Positions 43,318 through 51,794 of a stretch of 64,000 nt of DNA are shown here, in pieces. The stretch is taken from positions 27,406-91,405 of the forward strand of contig CAZBAL010000005.1 in the NCBI GenBank assembly GCA_964489735.1, written 5' to 3'. Both the position numbers and the translations under genes were made by a program. Origin of the DNA: Andreesenia sp964489735. GTDB lineage: Bacteria > Bacillota > Clostridia > Tissierellales > Gottschalkiaceae. The notes under the pieces are model-generated. The model saw only the letters and a program-made list of their open reading frames with translations. It was not told the DNA's origin and ran no database searches. Position 1 is the stretch's first letter. The number at the start of each line of letters is the position of its first letter.

Positions 43318-44241
43318 TTGAACAGTTTATTAAAGAGAATACCTCTCCCTATCACTGGACTGATGCTAGCTATATTTGCACTAGGCAATCTGATCCAAAG
43401 CTACGGAGAAGTGTTCAGAAGTATTGCTGGGGCTATTGGGCTTATTATATTCATCGCTGTGATACTAAAAATAGCCATCCATCCTTCTATTATCAGAGAA
43501 GAACTCAGTAATCCAATAGTTTTCAGCGTTTTTCCTACTTTTTCAATGGGAATGATGCTACTTGCAACATATCTTAAACCATATAATGATGGTCTAGGGT
43601 TTGGTATTTGGATTATTGGTGTAATCCTTCACGTTATTTTGATTTTGATATTTTCTGCTAATCATTTGCTCAAATTCAATATCAAAAAAGTCTTTCCATC
43701 ATGGTTTATAGTGTATGTCGGTATAGTTGTTTCATCAGTTACTGCTCCTGCCTTTAAAATGCAGAGTTTCGGTAGAGTCGCATTTTACTTTGGACTTGTT
43801 TCTTATATAATACTGATGATAATCGTAATAAAAAGAGTTTTCTTTGTGAAAGATATACCAGAACCTGCTACACCGACTTTAATCATATTTGCAGCTCCAG
43901 GGAGTCTTTGCCTGGCAGGTTATCTTAATTCTTTTGAACAGATAAATATGGTGTTGTTCTTATCAATGCTAGTAATATCTCAGATAATCTATTTCTTAGT
44001 TTTATTTAAGCTTATAAAACTTGCGAGACTGAAGTTTTATCCAAGCTTTTCAGGCTTTACATTCCCACTTGTAATTTCAGCAATCTCACTGAAATTATCC
44101 AATGGTTTTCTTGTAAACTCTGATAGAGCAATACCAGCACTTAAGTATTTGGTTAAGTTTGAAGAAATAATTGCTTTATTAATAGTTATTTTTGTGCTTA
44201 TCTATTATCTGAAGTTCATTTTTGATAAAACAGAAAATTAA
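43318..44241 (+). CDS. TDT-family (TehA/SLAC1-like) transporter
   Basis: A membrane protein (307 aa) with about ten TM helices. It matches the tellurite-resistance/dicarboxylate transporter (TDT) family: RIPLPITGLMLAIFALGNL, TFSMGMMLLATYLKP, SWFIVYVGIVVSSVTAPAF. Family members are anion channels or C4-dicarboxylate/malate carriers; the substrate here is unknown. Start: TTG at 43318 with AGAGGTG 5 bases before. It is divergent from the F420-ligase-type gene. Confidence 0.87.
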   Translation: MNSLLKRIPLPITGLMLAIFALGNLIQSYGEVFRSIAGAIGLIIFIAVILKIAIHPSIIREELSNPIVFSVFPTFSMGMMLLATYLKPYNDGLGFGIWIIGVILHVILILIFSANHLLKFNIKKVFPSWFIVYVGIVVSSVTAPAFKMQSFGRVAFYFGLVSYIILMIIVIKRVFFVKDIPEPATPTLIIFAAPGSLCLAGYLNSFEQINMVLFLSMLVISQIIYFLVLFKLIKLARLKFYPSFSGFTFPLVISAISLKLSNGFLVNSDRAIPALKYLVKFEEIIALLIVIFVLIYYLKFIFDKTEN

Positions 44242-44256
44242 TCAGACAAATAGAAT

Positions 44257-44341
44257 AATCCTCCAGTAAAGCGAACTGCATAAATCAATTGAAGATAAAT
44301 TACATCTTCTGATGATTGTTCACATATACTGGAGGATTTTA
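44257..44341 (+). terminator. branched CCTCCAG-type terminator (copy 1)
   Basis: AATCCTCCAGTA (44257-44268) pairs with TACTGGAGGATT (44327-44338), enclosing an inner GAAGAT/ATCTTC hairpin and followed by TTT. It resembles the hairpins at 45053 and 48114. Confidence 0.7.
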
Positions 44342-44390
44342 TCTTTATACTTTATAGAACGGAATATAACTTTTCAAAAAGCTATAATTT

Positions 44391-44861
44391 CTATTTATCT
44401 TCTACTTCTACTACACCATCTTCTATCAGTTTATCTGCAACCCACTCGGCAACTCTACCAGTGATCTCTATGCAGTGCTGTCTTCTCTCTGGGCTTTGAA
44501 AATTGTCTCCCGCCCACTGCTTCGTTATAACTCTACAGCAAGTAGCTCCATATTCATCTTTAACGAAATCGTGCAGAGCTGCTGCTATAGGAAACATCTT
44601 TTCATTCATAGGCTCTCCATGAACTCTTCCATAAGCCATACCTAAAGCCATCTGTCCACCGCTAACTGCTCCACATAAGCATCCTCTTTTCCCCATTCCA
44701 ATAGGAAACCCTGAAGCCATCTTAACAATATCATCACTGTATGGCTTTCCTAATAGATCGTTTATTGTCTGAGCAACTGCCTCAGAACAGAAAAACTCTC
44801 CTCTTGCAAAATAACCTTCTGCCTCATCTTTAACTTTCTTTAATAATTCTTCCCTAGTCAT
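44391..44861 (-). CDS. C_GCAxxG_C_C family protein (second copy)
   Basis: A 156-aa protein of the C_GCAxxG_C_C family. Seen: FFCSEAVAQTINDLLG, KMASGFPIGMGKRGCLCGAVSGGQMALGMAYG (core Cys-Gly motif), then ATCCRVITKQW and RRQHCIEI. It is likely a redox or cofactor-binding protein. Start: ATG at 44861 behind GGGAGG; an in-frame ATG at 44915 is far upstream of that site. It is more canonical than the paralogue at 376-831 and stands alone. Confidence 0.87.
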   Translation of the reverse strand: MTREELLKKVKDEAEGYFARGEFFCSEAVAQTINDLLGKPYSDDIVKMASGFPIGMGKRGCLCGAVSGGQMALGMAYGRVHGEPMNEKMFPIAAALHDFVKDEYGATCCRVITKQWAGDNFQSPERRQHCIEITGRVAEWVADKLIEDGVVEVEDK

Positions 44862-45052
44862 AGTGATCCTCCCTAATAAGTCATAATTTGATTCTATATT
44901 ATAGAATCTCTGCATTCAATAAAGTACCGCTTTAAACTGTATTGATTTTTATGATACATATTCACTCAGGTATTTGTTTTTGTAATTATATTATTTTAAT
45001 TTTCTTATATATAAATATTCTTCAATCAAAACCAAATAGAAACATAAAAATT

Positions 45053-45103
45053 AACCTCCAGGAAAATGAGAAGCCATGTGACTTTACTCTTATCCTGGAG
45101 GTT
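45053..45103. terminator. CCTCCAG-type hairpin (copy 2)
   Basis: AACCTCCAGGA (45053-45063) pairs with TCCTGGAGGTT (45093-45103). It lies after the capA stop on the minus strand. Confidence 0.65.
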
Positions 45104-45149
45104 TTATAATCTTAACCAAATATTCAATTTTTCTGACTTAATCCATCTT

Positions 45150-46057
45150 CTATCTGTATTTCTCATCTACTGTTTCATTAAAAAGCTGTCTAAAATACGA
45201 TGGATCCATACTCACATTTTTATGCTTTCCTATTAAATGCTTTCTTGCCATTTCCTTTGTGTAGTTTTCAAGCTTTAATATTTTGAAGTTTACCCATCTT
45301 CCGCTTGGAGACTCTTCAAAATAGGTAACTGTCGGCAACATCTTTACATTTTCTATCGATTTGCTATCTCCCTTTTGAACAAAGTCAAATGTTGCTGTAT
45401 ATCCTAACATATTATCTCTGTTATACATTGCCGATACATAGTTCCCCGTTGAATATATAACTAATGTCTTATGTCCACTTTCATTGACCAGCTCTTCTAT
45501 TGGACCGATAACATGAGGATGAGTACCTAATACTACGTCAACACCCAGTTTACTAAATAATCTAGCATACTTTCTCTGAAATTCACTCTTTCCTATTAAG
45601 TTTTCCTCTCCCCAGTGAGCTGAAACCAAGGTAAAATCACTTATCTCTTTAGCTTTCTTTATGTCATTCCTGATCTTCTCATCATCAAAGTATCTGACTC
45701 TCCAGTCTGTGTCAGGCTTTATTCCATTTGTTCCGTATGTATAGCATAGAATCGCAATCCTCACACCGTTTTTCTCTACAACGGGTATTCTTTCACTATC
45801 TTCTTTCGTAGAAAATGCGCCATCTACATCAATTCCTATGTCTTCCCATATCTTTAAGGAGCTAGTAACAGCCTTAGATCCCTTGTCTAATATATGATTA
45901 TTTGCAATATTGACAAAATCAAAACCTAAGTCCTTAACATCCTGAGCCATATCCTCCGGAGTATTAAAAGCTGGATATGTAGAAATTCCAAACTCATCAC
46001 CCGCAATCATAGACTCCTGATCGATATATGATATATCCTTGCTCTTAATCATATCCT
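45150..46057 (-). CDS. CapA-family protein, C-terminal part (before the assembly gap)
   Basis: This is the larger part of a CapA/PgsA-like poly-gamma-glutamate synthesis-type protein with a metallophosphoesterase fold. Seen: DFVNIANNHILDKGS, VSAHWGEENLI and VLGTHPHVIGPIEEL, the family's metal-binding motifs, and YSTGNYVSAM. It ends normally at 45150. The N-terminal part lies across the 100-N gap at 46158-46612. If the 55-bp overlap of the gap flanks is collapsed, one intact 1311-bp frame results (about 436 aa). Confidence 0.85.
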
Positions 46058-46157
46058 NNNNNNNNNNNNNNNNNNNNNNNNNNNNNNNNNNNNNNNNNNN
46101 NNNNNNNNNNNNNNNNNNNNNNNNNNNNNNNNNNNNNNNNNNNNNNNNNNNNNNNNN
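46058..46157. other. assembly gap of 100 N
   Basis: Exactly 100 N. The 55 bases before it (46003-46057) and after it (46158-46212) are identical, so the gap is a scaffolding placeholder between overlapping contigs, not missing DNA. Confidence 0.97.
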
Positions 46158-46612
46158 GCAATCATAGACTCCTGATCGATATATGATATATCCTTGCTCT
46201 TAATCATATCCTTTACATCTTCATAGATTGGTTTAAAGTCGTAGGTTCCATCTTGTTTCATCGCATCCTTATATATGGTGTCATGAATCAGATTGTCACC
46301 TACCCCCATAAAGCTCACTCTCTTTTCAATCTGGGCATTCTCTATACTATCTTTTGTTTCTGACTCTCCATCAATGCCTTCTCTTGAATCTCTATCCAGT
46401 CTAGATCCGTCCATTTCCTCAGATGCTGATATGACTGAGTATCCATTCTTCATCCCACTATCTTTGATAAAATTATCTCCAAAAAACACAAGAGCCATTA
46501 TTGATATTGATACTCCAACTAAAACACGCTTCAGTCGATTCCTTTTGCCTAAATAACCTCCTGCTAAACCTAAAAATCCTAACAGAAAAACAATAACTTC
46601 TTTAATCTTCAT
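46158..46612 (-). CDS. CapA-family protein, N-terminal part
   Basis: The N-terminal part has a short hydrophobic segment (IKEVIVFLLGFLGLAGGYLG), a second TM (VLVGVSISIMALVFFG), a Ser/Glu-rich linker and the start of the metallophosphoesterase domain (VSFMGVGDNLIHDTIYKDAM). The enzyme domain is predicted outside the membrane. GGAAGG lies close to the ATG at 46612; the codon before, GTG, is an alternative. It continues in frame into 45150-46057 once the duplicated 55 bases are removed. Confidence 0.85.
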
Positions 46613-46949
46613 CACCTTCCAATATGGTCACTATAATAACTGCTATATAAATCTCCTATCATTACTGATTCATAAGTGTTTGAAAATATTATGTATCAAT
46701 TCAAATAATAACAGAGTATGCCATATATGTAAACAATACCCTCATATAACTTGATCTTTATAACCTTATAAACGAAATAAAGCTAAATCTATACTGACAA
46801 TGATTATTTATTTCCAATATAATGCTGTCCTCTGTCTATAAATTCTACGTTTTCGGGTAATAAAATAATACAGACTGGTAACTACATATATTTAATAATC
46901 ATTCACTAATGTCTGTACAAAATTTATTATTAGAAAGAAGGGGAAAGTT
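46613..46949. other. divergent intergenic region, capA and lipoprotein
   Basis: About 340 AT-rich bases. It contains a plausible plus-strand promoter at 46794-46823. I see nothing else of note. Confidence 0.5.
46794..46823 (+). promoter_or_regulatory. promoter for the tandem lipoprotein genes
   Basis: CTGACA (46794-46799), 18 bases, then TATAAT (46818-46823). It lies about 125 bases before the first lipoprotein ATG. Confidence 0.55.
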
Positions 46950-47486
46950 ATGAAAAAAATATTGTTACTGATCTTATCACTGCTTATTTTGACTGCTTGC
47001 GGAAACGATGATTCAAAAAAAGGTCCCATGGTAATTCAAGAGGTAAATAAGCAGTCAACTGTAAAAGAACAGCTGAAACTTGGGGATACCTGGGAGATTC
47101 CTGGATTTTTGAAGCTAACTGTAGACTCTGTTAAAACAACTTCTGAAAAGAGTCCTTTTTATGAAAAGCCAACTGAACAAGTTGTCATTGTCAGATATAC
47201 TTATGAAAACCTGGGTCTAGACTTTAATGAAGATGGAATTATTATTATGGAACCAAACTCTGTAGTAGATGGTGCTGGAAAAACAGCTCATAGGCATCCA
47301 TTAATTATGGAACACACTCCAGAATCTATACAAATCGGTGAATCATCCACTGTTGATGTTCCCTATAGATTATCTGAAAAATCGGATGAAATAAAAGTTT
47401 CATTTCATATTCTTACCAAAAAAGTGTCATCTGATGAAGATATTTATGCTGTCGATTTTATATGCCCAGTTGATAAAAATGAGTAG
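46950..47486 (+). CDS. lipoprotein with DUF4352-like beta domain (copy 1)
   Basis: A 178-aa lipoprotein. The signal peptide ends in the lipobox LTACG (Cys 17). The mature protein is a beta-sandwich-like unit of the DUF4352/DUF5067 kind: LKLGDTWEIPGFLKLTVDSVKTT, then VVIVRYTYENLG and SSTVDVPYRLSEKSDEIKV. Its role is unknown. GAAGGGG precedes the ATG. A homologous gene follows at 47607, so this is a tandem duplication. Confidence 0.8.
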   Translation: MKKILLLILSLLILTACGNDDSKKGPMVIQEVNKQSTVKEQLKLGDTWEIPGFLKLTVDSVKTTSEKSPFYEKPTEQVVIVRYTYENLGLDFNEDGIIIMEPNSVVDGAGKTAHRHPLIMEHTPESIQIGESSTVDVPYRLSEKSDEIKVSFHILTKKVSSDEDIYAVDFICPVDKNE

Positions 47487-47606
47487 ATTTATATCTGTTT
47501 TTAAAAAATTGAAGTGCATAAAGTTAATTATCGATTTATGTGGATGAATGTTCGAATTATGTACATCATAAACATTAATAAAATTATGAGAAAGAAGGGG
47601 AGTCTT

Positions 47607-48110
47607 GTGAAAAAATTATTTTTTATATTATTATCAGCACTCATTCTGACAGCGTGTGGTAATAGTAAAAACATTGAAAAAACTAACTCAGGGGACACAC
47701 ACCAGGAACTTAAACCGGGTGAAGTATGGAGAGTGCCGGAACAATGGCAATTGACCATAAACTCTGTCAAGTCTACTGAAAAAAGATCACAGGTTAAAGA
47801 AGATATCGTTGATGTTATAATAGTAAATTATACATACCAGAACTTAGGATATGATACTAAAAGCGATCTTATATTTCAATCTCTACCTGTTGAATATGGA
47901 AAAGACAATAAAACCGCTAAGCATTATCATATAGATAGTTCCTACGATAAACCTGAATTCACTCCTATTGGTGCTGTTTGTGAAACTGAGGTTTTATATG
48001 CTCTAGATGAAAAAACTGATGAAGTCAAAATCAAACTCGAAAAGGATGGCGATGGAATCAACGATAATTACAAACATACAGCTGTGTTCACTTGTCCCGT
48101 ATCTAAATAA
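47607..48110 (+). CDS. lipoprotein with DUF4352-like beta domain (copy 2)
   Basis: A 167-aa lipoprotein, paralogue of the gene just upstream. The lipobox is LTACG. Shared blocks are LKPGEVWRVPEQWQLTINSVKST, VDVIIVNYTYQNLGYD and LYALDEKTDEVKI. Start: GTG at 47607, with GGGG 6 bases before and the product then beginning with the signal peptide; longer in-frame starts would add a basic leader that is unlikely. It ends at a CCTCCAG-type hairpin. Confidence 0.8.
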   Translation: MKKLFFILLSALILTACGNSKNIEKTNSGDTHQELKPGEVWRVPEQWQLTINSVKSTEKRSQVKEDIVDVIIVNYTYQNLGYDTKSDLIFQSLPVEYGKDNKTAKHYHIDSSYDKPEFTPIGAVCETEVLYALDEKTDEVKIKLEKDGDGINDNYKHTAVFTCPVSK

Positions 48111-48113
48111 AAC

Positions 48114-48154
48114 AATCCTCCAGGAATTTTATGTTTTCTAGTTCCTGGAGGATT
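48114..48154. terminator. CCTCCAG-type hairpin (copy 3)
   Basis: AATCCTCCAGGAA (48114-48126) pairs perfectly with TTCCTGGAGGATT (48142-48154). It lies between convergent genes (lipoprotein and clpB). Confidence 0.7.
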
Positions 48155-48229
48155 ATTATCTGATTTTTTCAGCCAAGTATATCTGCTTTTAACACATGTT
48201 ATTTTAACATGCAGCAATCTTTATATTTC

Positions 48230-50824
48230 CTAGTTTCCTTTTTTAATAACTAATTCATCTTCTTCCTTATCAATCAATATTCTATCACCATCTGAGATCT
48301 GTCCAGAAATTATTTTCTTACCAAGTTCAGTCTCCACAAATCTCTGAATATATCTTTTAATCGGTCTTGCCCCATAGATGTGAGAATAAGCATTATCCAA
48401 GATATAGTCCTTTGCACTTTCAGTTATCTCAACCATCATATCCTTGTCTATAAGTCTTTCTCTTATTTCATCTATAATAAGCTCAATAATCTCATAAACA
48501 GCCTCTTTACCAAGTGGTCTGAACATTATTATATCATCTATACGGTTTAAGAACTCCGGTCTGAAGCTTGATTTCATTATATCCATAACTTTTTCTTTAG
48601 CATCTTCAGTTATATTTCCACCTTCATCGATTCCCTCTATCAGATAATCTGATCCGATATTGGAAGTCATTATTATGATTGTGTTTTTAAAATCAACTGT
48701 TCTACCCTGATTATCTGTAAGTCTTCCATCATCAAGCACTTGTAATAGTATATTAAAAACATCCGGATGAGCTTTTTCAATCTCATCAAATAAGATTATG
48801 CTATATGGTTTTCTTCTAACTGCCTCTGTAAGCTGTCCGCCTTCATCATATCCGACATACCCTGGAGGTGCTCCTATAAGTCTCGATACAGAGTGCTTTT
48901 CCATATACTCTGACATATCGATTCTTACGATGTTTCTTTCAGAGTCGAAAAGTGAAGCTGCAACAGTTTTTGCTAATTCTGTCTTACCAACACCTGTCGG
49001 TCCTAGGAATATAAATGAACCAATAGGCTTATTTATATCTTTAAGTCCTGCTCTTGCTCTAATTACAGCATCTGATACATTCTTAATAGCCTCATCCTGC
49101 CCTATTACTCTTTCTCTTAATATTGACTCCAATTGCAGAAGCTTCTGTCTCTCACCTTCAACAAGTTTTGTTACTGGAATTCCTGTCCATTTTCCTACTA
49201 TTTCTGCTATATCTATATCTGAAACTTCTTCTTTAAGCATTGAGTTTTCTTTATCTTTTTCTATAGACTTAGCCTCTTCCAACTCGTTTTCAAGATCTTT
49301 TAGCTTTCCATATCTAAGTCTGGCTACTCTTTCTAAATCGTACTCTCTTTCAGCATACTCTATTTCGAGTTTTACACTGTCTATCTCTTTCTTTAAATCA
49401 GAGATCTTGTTTATAGCTTCTTTCTCTACATTCCATTGAGCTTTTAGAATATTTGCATCCTCTTCCAGTTCTGATATCTCTTTCTGTATATCATGAAGTC
49501 TTTCTTTTGAACGCTCGTCTGTTTCTCTTTTCAGCGACTCAGCCTCTATCTGAAGCTGAAGTATCTTTCTGCTCAGTTCATCAATTTCAACTGGCATAGA
49601 ATCAATTTCCATCTTAAGCATAGCTGCAGCCTCATCCATTAAATCGATAGCTTTATCTGGTAAAAATCTGTCTGTAATATATCTGTCCGATAGATTTGCA
49701 GCTGCTATTACTGCTGAGTCTGCTATTCTTACACCATGGTGAACCTCATATTTTTCTTTTATACCTCTTAATATTGCAATAGTATCCTCAACAGTCGGCT
49801 GATCAACTATTACCTTCTGGAATCTTCTTTCAAGAGCTGCATCTTTCTCAATATATTTTCTATATTCATCAAGAGTTGTCGCTCCTATACAGTGAAGCTC
49901 TCCTCTAGCAAGCATAGGTTTTAATATATTTCCAGCATCCATTGCTCCATCAGTTTTACCAGCACCAACTATAGTGTGGATTTCATCTATGAACATTATT
50001 ATCTGTCCATCGGCTTCTTCAACCTCTTTTAAAACAGCTTTCAGTCTTTCTTCGAACTCTCCTCTGAATTTAGCTCCTGCAATAAGTGCACCTAAATCTA
50101 GCGAATAAATAGTTTTGTCTTTAAGTCCTTCCGGAACATCTCCGTTTACTATTCTCTGTGCAAGTCCCTCAACTATTGCAGTTTTACCAACACCTGGTTC
50201 CCCTATCAATACTGGATTGTTCTTAGTTCTTCTAGAAAGAATTCTAATCGAGTTTCTGATTTCACTATCTCTTCCAATTACGGGATCTATTTTTCCCGCT
50301 CTGGCCTCTTCACATAAATCTCTTCCATATTTCTCTAACACTTCATACATATCTTCAGGATTAGTTGAATTCACTTTGTTATCTCCTTTTATCCTAGTCA
50401 TATATTCTTTAAATCTCTTTTCATCTATACCATACTTCTTAAAATATTCCTGAGACATAGATGACTTATCTCTAATCATGGCAATATAGAGATGCTCAAC
50501 ACTTACGTATTCATCTCCCATGCTTTCAGCAATTGTTTCAGCATCTAGTATTATCTTATTGAAAGTTCTGGATGCGTATGGGTTCTGAGCCCCACTTCCC
50601 TGAATTTTAGGTAGTCTATCTATCTTTGACTTTAAATCTGATCTTACAGAATTTAAATCTATATTCATCAAACTGTATATTCTCGGTATAAATCCATCTG
50701 ATTGATTTAGAAGTGCATAGTTTAAATGAATATCTTCTATCTGCTGATTGTCATTTCTAAGTGCTTCATTATTAGCTGCCTGTATAGCTTCTATTGATTT
50801 CTGTGTAAATTTTTCTATATTCAT
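48230..50824 (-). CDS. clpB: ClpB disaggregase
   Basis: The AAA+ protein disaggregase (864 aa, usual length), working with DnaK on heat-aggregated proteins. An N domain spans residues 1-145. AAA1 has GEPGVGKTA near residue 200 and FIDEIHTIVGAG. The coiled-coil M domain spans about 400-520. AAA2 has GPTGVGKTE near residue 605, LFDEIEKAHPDV and the sensor region SSFRPEFLNRID. A CtsR operator and sigma-A promoter lie upstream. Confidence 0.97.
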   Translation of the reverse strand: MNIEKFTQKSIEAIQAANNEALRNDNQQIEDIHLNYALLNQSDGFIPRIYSLMNIDLNSVRSDLKSKIDRLPKIQGSGAQNPYASRTFNKIILDAETIAESMGDEYVSVEHLYIAMIRDKSSMSQEYFKKYGIDEKRFKEYMTRIKGDNKVNSTNPEDMYEVLEKYGRDLCEEARAGKIDPVIGRDSEIRNSIRILSRRTKNNPVLIGEPGVGKTAIVEGLAQRIVNGDVPEGLKDKTIYSLDLGALIAGAKFRGEFEERLKAVLKEVEEADGQIIMFIDEIHTIVGAGKTDGAMDAGNILKPMLARGELHCIGATTLDEYRKYIEKDAALERRFQKVIVDQPTVEDTIAILRGIKEKYEVHHGVRIADSAVIAAANLSDRYITDRFLPDKAIDLMDEAAAMLKMEIDSMPVEIDELSRKILQLQIEAESLKRETDERSKERLHDIQKEISELEEDANILKAQWNVEKEAINKISDLKKEIDSVKLEIEYAEREYDLERVARLRYGKLKDLENELEEAKSIEKDKENSMLKEEVSDIDIAEIVGKWTGIPVTKLVEGERQKLLQLESILRERVIGQDEAIKNVSDAVIRARAGLKDINKPIGSFIFLGPTGVGKTELAKTVAASLFDSERNIVRIDMSEYMEKHSVSRLIGAPPGYVGYDEGGQLTEAVRRKPYSIILFDEIEKAHPDVFNILLQVLDDGRLTDNQGRTVDFKNTIIIMTSNIGSDYLIEGIDEGGNITEDAKEKVMDIMKSSFRPEFLNRIDDIIMFRPLGKEAVYEIIELIIDEIRERLIDKDMMVEITESAKDYILDNAYSHIYGARPIKRYIQRFVETELGKKIISGQISDGDRILIDKEEDELVIKKGN

Positions 50825-50915
50825 ATTAACACTCCTCCTATCATAATCTGCCCAGACTCTTAGTTGATCAAGTCTAAGGTATTTATGCTTAATGTTTATT
50901 TTTAATTAGTTTTAC

Positions 50916-50932
50916 TTTGACTTTCTTTGACC
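50916..50932 (-). promoter_or_regulatory. CtsR operator of clpB
   Basis: On the minus strand GGTCAAA-GAA-AGTCAAA is an exact match to the CtsR heptad consensus RGTCAAA-NAN-RGTCAAA. It lies 8 bases downstream of the -10, about 90 bases before the clpB ATG. Confidence 0.85.
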
Positions 50933-50940
50933 TTAGTATT

Positions 50941-50968
50941 ATTATACCATTCTAATATTATTTTTCAA
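50941..50968 (-). promoter_or_regulatory. clpB promoter
   Basis: On the minus strand TTGAAA (50963-50968), 16 bases, then TATAAT (50941-50946) preceded by TGG. The CtsR operator sits at the transcription start. Confidence 0.8.
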
Positions 50969-51062
50969 TAGATTTCAACCAAATTTTATAAAAAAACTAC
51001 AAATTTAAATAGAAATTCATGTATAAATTGTACCAGTTTCTATATCTAATGCTAATATTCAT

Positions 51063-51105
51063 AAAAAAGGACCTGAATTGCCGTTTTTCTGCAGTTCAAG
51101 TCCTA
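51063..51105 (-). terminator. terminator of the pseudo-ABC operon
   Basis: On the minus strand AGGACTTGAACTGC ... GCAATTCAGGTCCT is followed by six T. Confidence 0.75.
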
Positions 51106-51116
51106 AGTTTGTTATT

Positions 51117-51791
51117 CTACTTTATCGTAAGTATTCTACCTCTTTTTAAATAAGATATATTATCTATCAATGAATAGTCTCCTGTAACCACTGTCAAATC
51201 AGCCGATTTGGTAAAGACAACAATTGATATCTTCTCATCTTCTGCTAACTTCTTAAGATTTTTATAAACCTCTGTTCTGTTTGATATAGAGTCTATAATA
51301 TCTTTAATTATAATAACCTCACATGGCCTTATCAATCCTTTTAACAGTATGAGTTTATTATACTCTTCCTCTGTCATATCAGAATAATGCTTTTCAACCA
51401 ACTCTTCAGTAACTCCTGCTATATCAGACTTCTCTCTTAACAAATCCTCATCAAACTTAAAGGATTTAACCAATCCGAACATTCTCATCTGCAAATACAT
51501 ATTCTGCTTAACAGAAGTATCTCTTATGAGTCCATTTTCCGGTATTATTGCACTTACATAGTTTCTACGGAACTCATACTCATCAATATCCAATATATTT
51601 ACTCCATTACATAACACTTGACCTTCATAGCTATTTTTTAATCTAAGCATTATATCTATCAGAGCATTTGCTTCTTCCTCAGATTTGTATATCAGTGTAT
51701 AAATCTGACCTGAGAAGAAATTCATATTTATGCTCTTTAACGATACATTATCATCATTCATGCTCAAGTTTTTTAATAATAAATCAGACAT
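51117..51791 (-). CDS. ABC-ATPase-like protein lacking ATPase motifs
   Basis: A 224-aa protein with the layout of an FtsE/LolD-type ABC ATPase: LLLKNLSMNDDNVSLKSINM, NSYEGQVLCNGVNILDIDEYEFR (typical post-Walker-A block), TSVKQNMYLQMRMFGL. But the P-loop position reads IYKSEEEANALI instead of GxxGxGKST. The signature (LSGGQ) position reads YSDMTEEEYNK, and Walker B reads VIIIKDII without the Asp-Glu pair. It should not hydrolyse ATP in the normal way. GAGGTG precedes the ATG. It is the last gene of the operon with a frameshifted FtsX permease and a two-component system. Confidence 0.75.
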   Translation of the reverse strand: MSDLLLKNLSMNDDNVSLKSINMNFFSGQIYTLIYKSEEEANALIDIMLRLKNSYEGQVLCNGVNILDIDEYEFRRNYVSAIIPENGLIRDTSVKQNMYLQMRMFGLVKSFKFDEDLLREKSDIAGVTEELVEKHYSDMTEEEYNKLILLKGLIRPCEVIIIKDIIDSISNRTEVYKNLKKLAEDEKISIVVFTKSADLTVVTGDYSLIDNISYLKRGRILTIK

Positions 51792-51794
51792 TTG

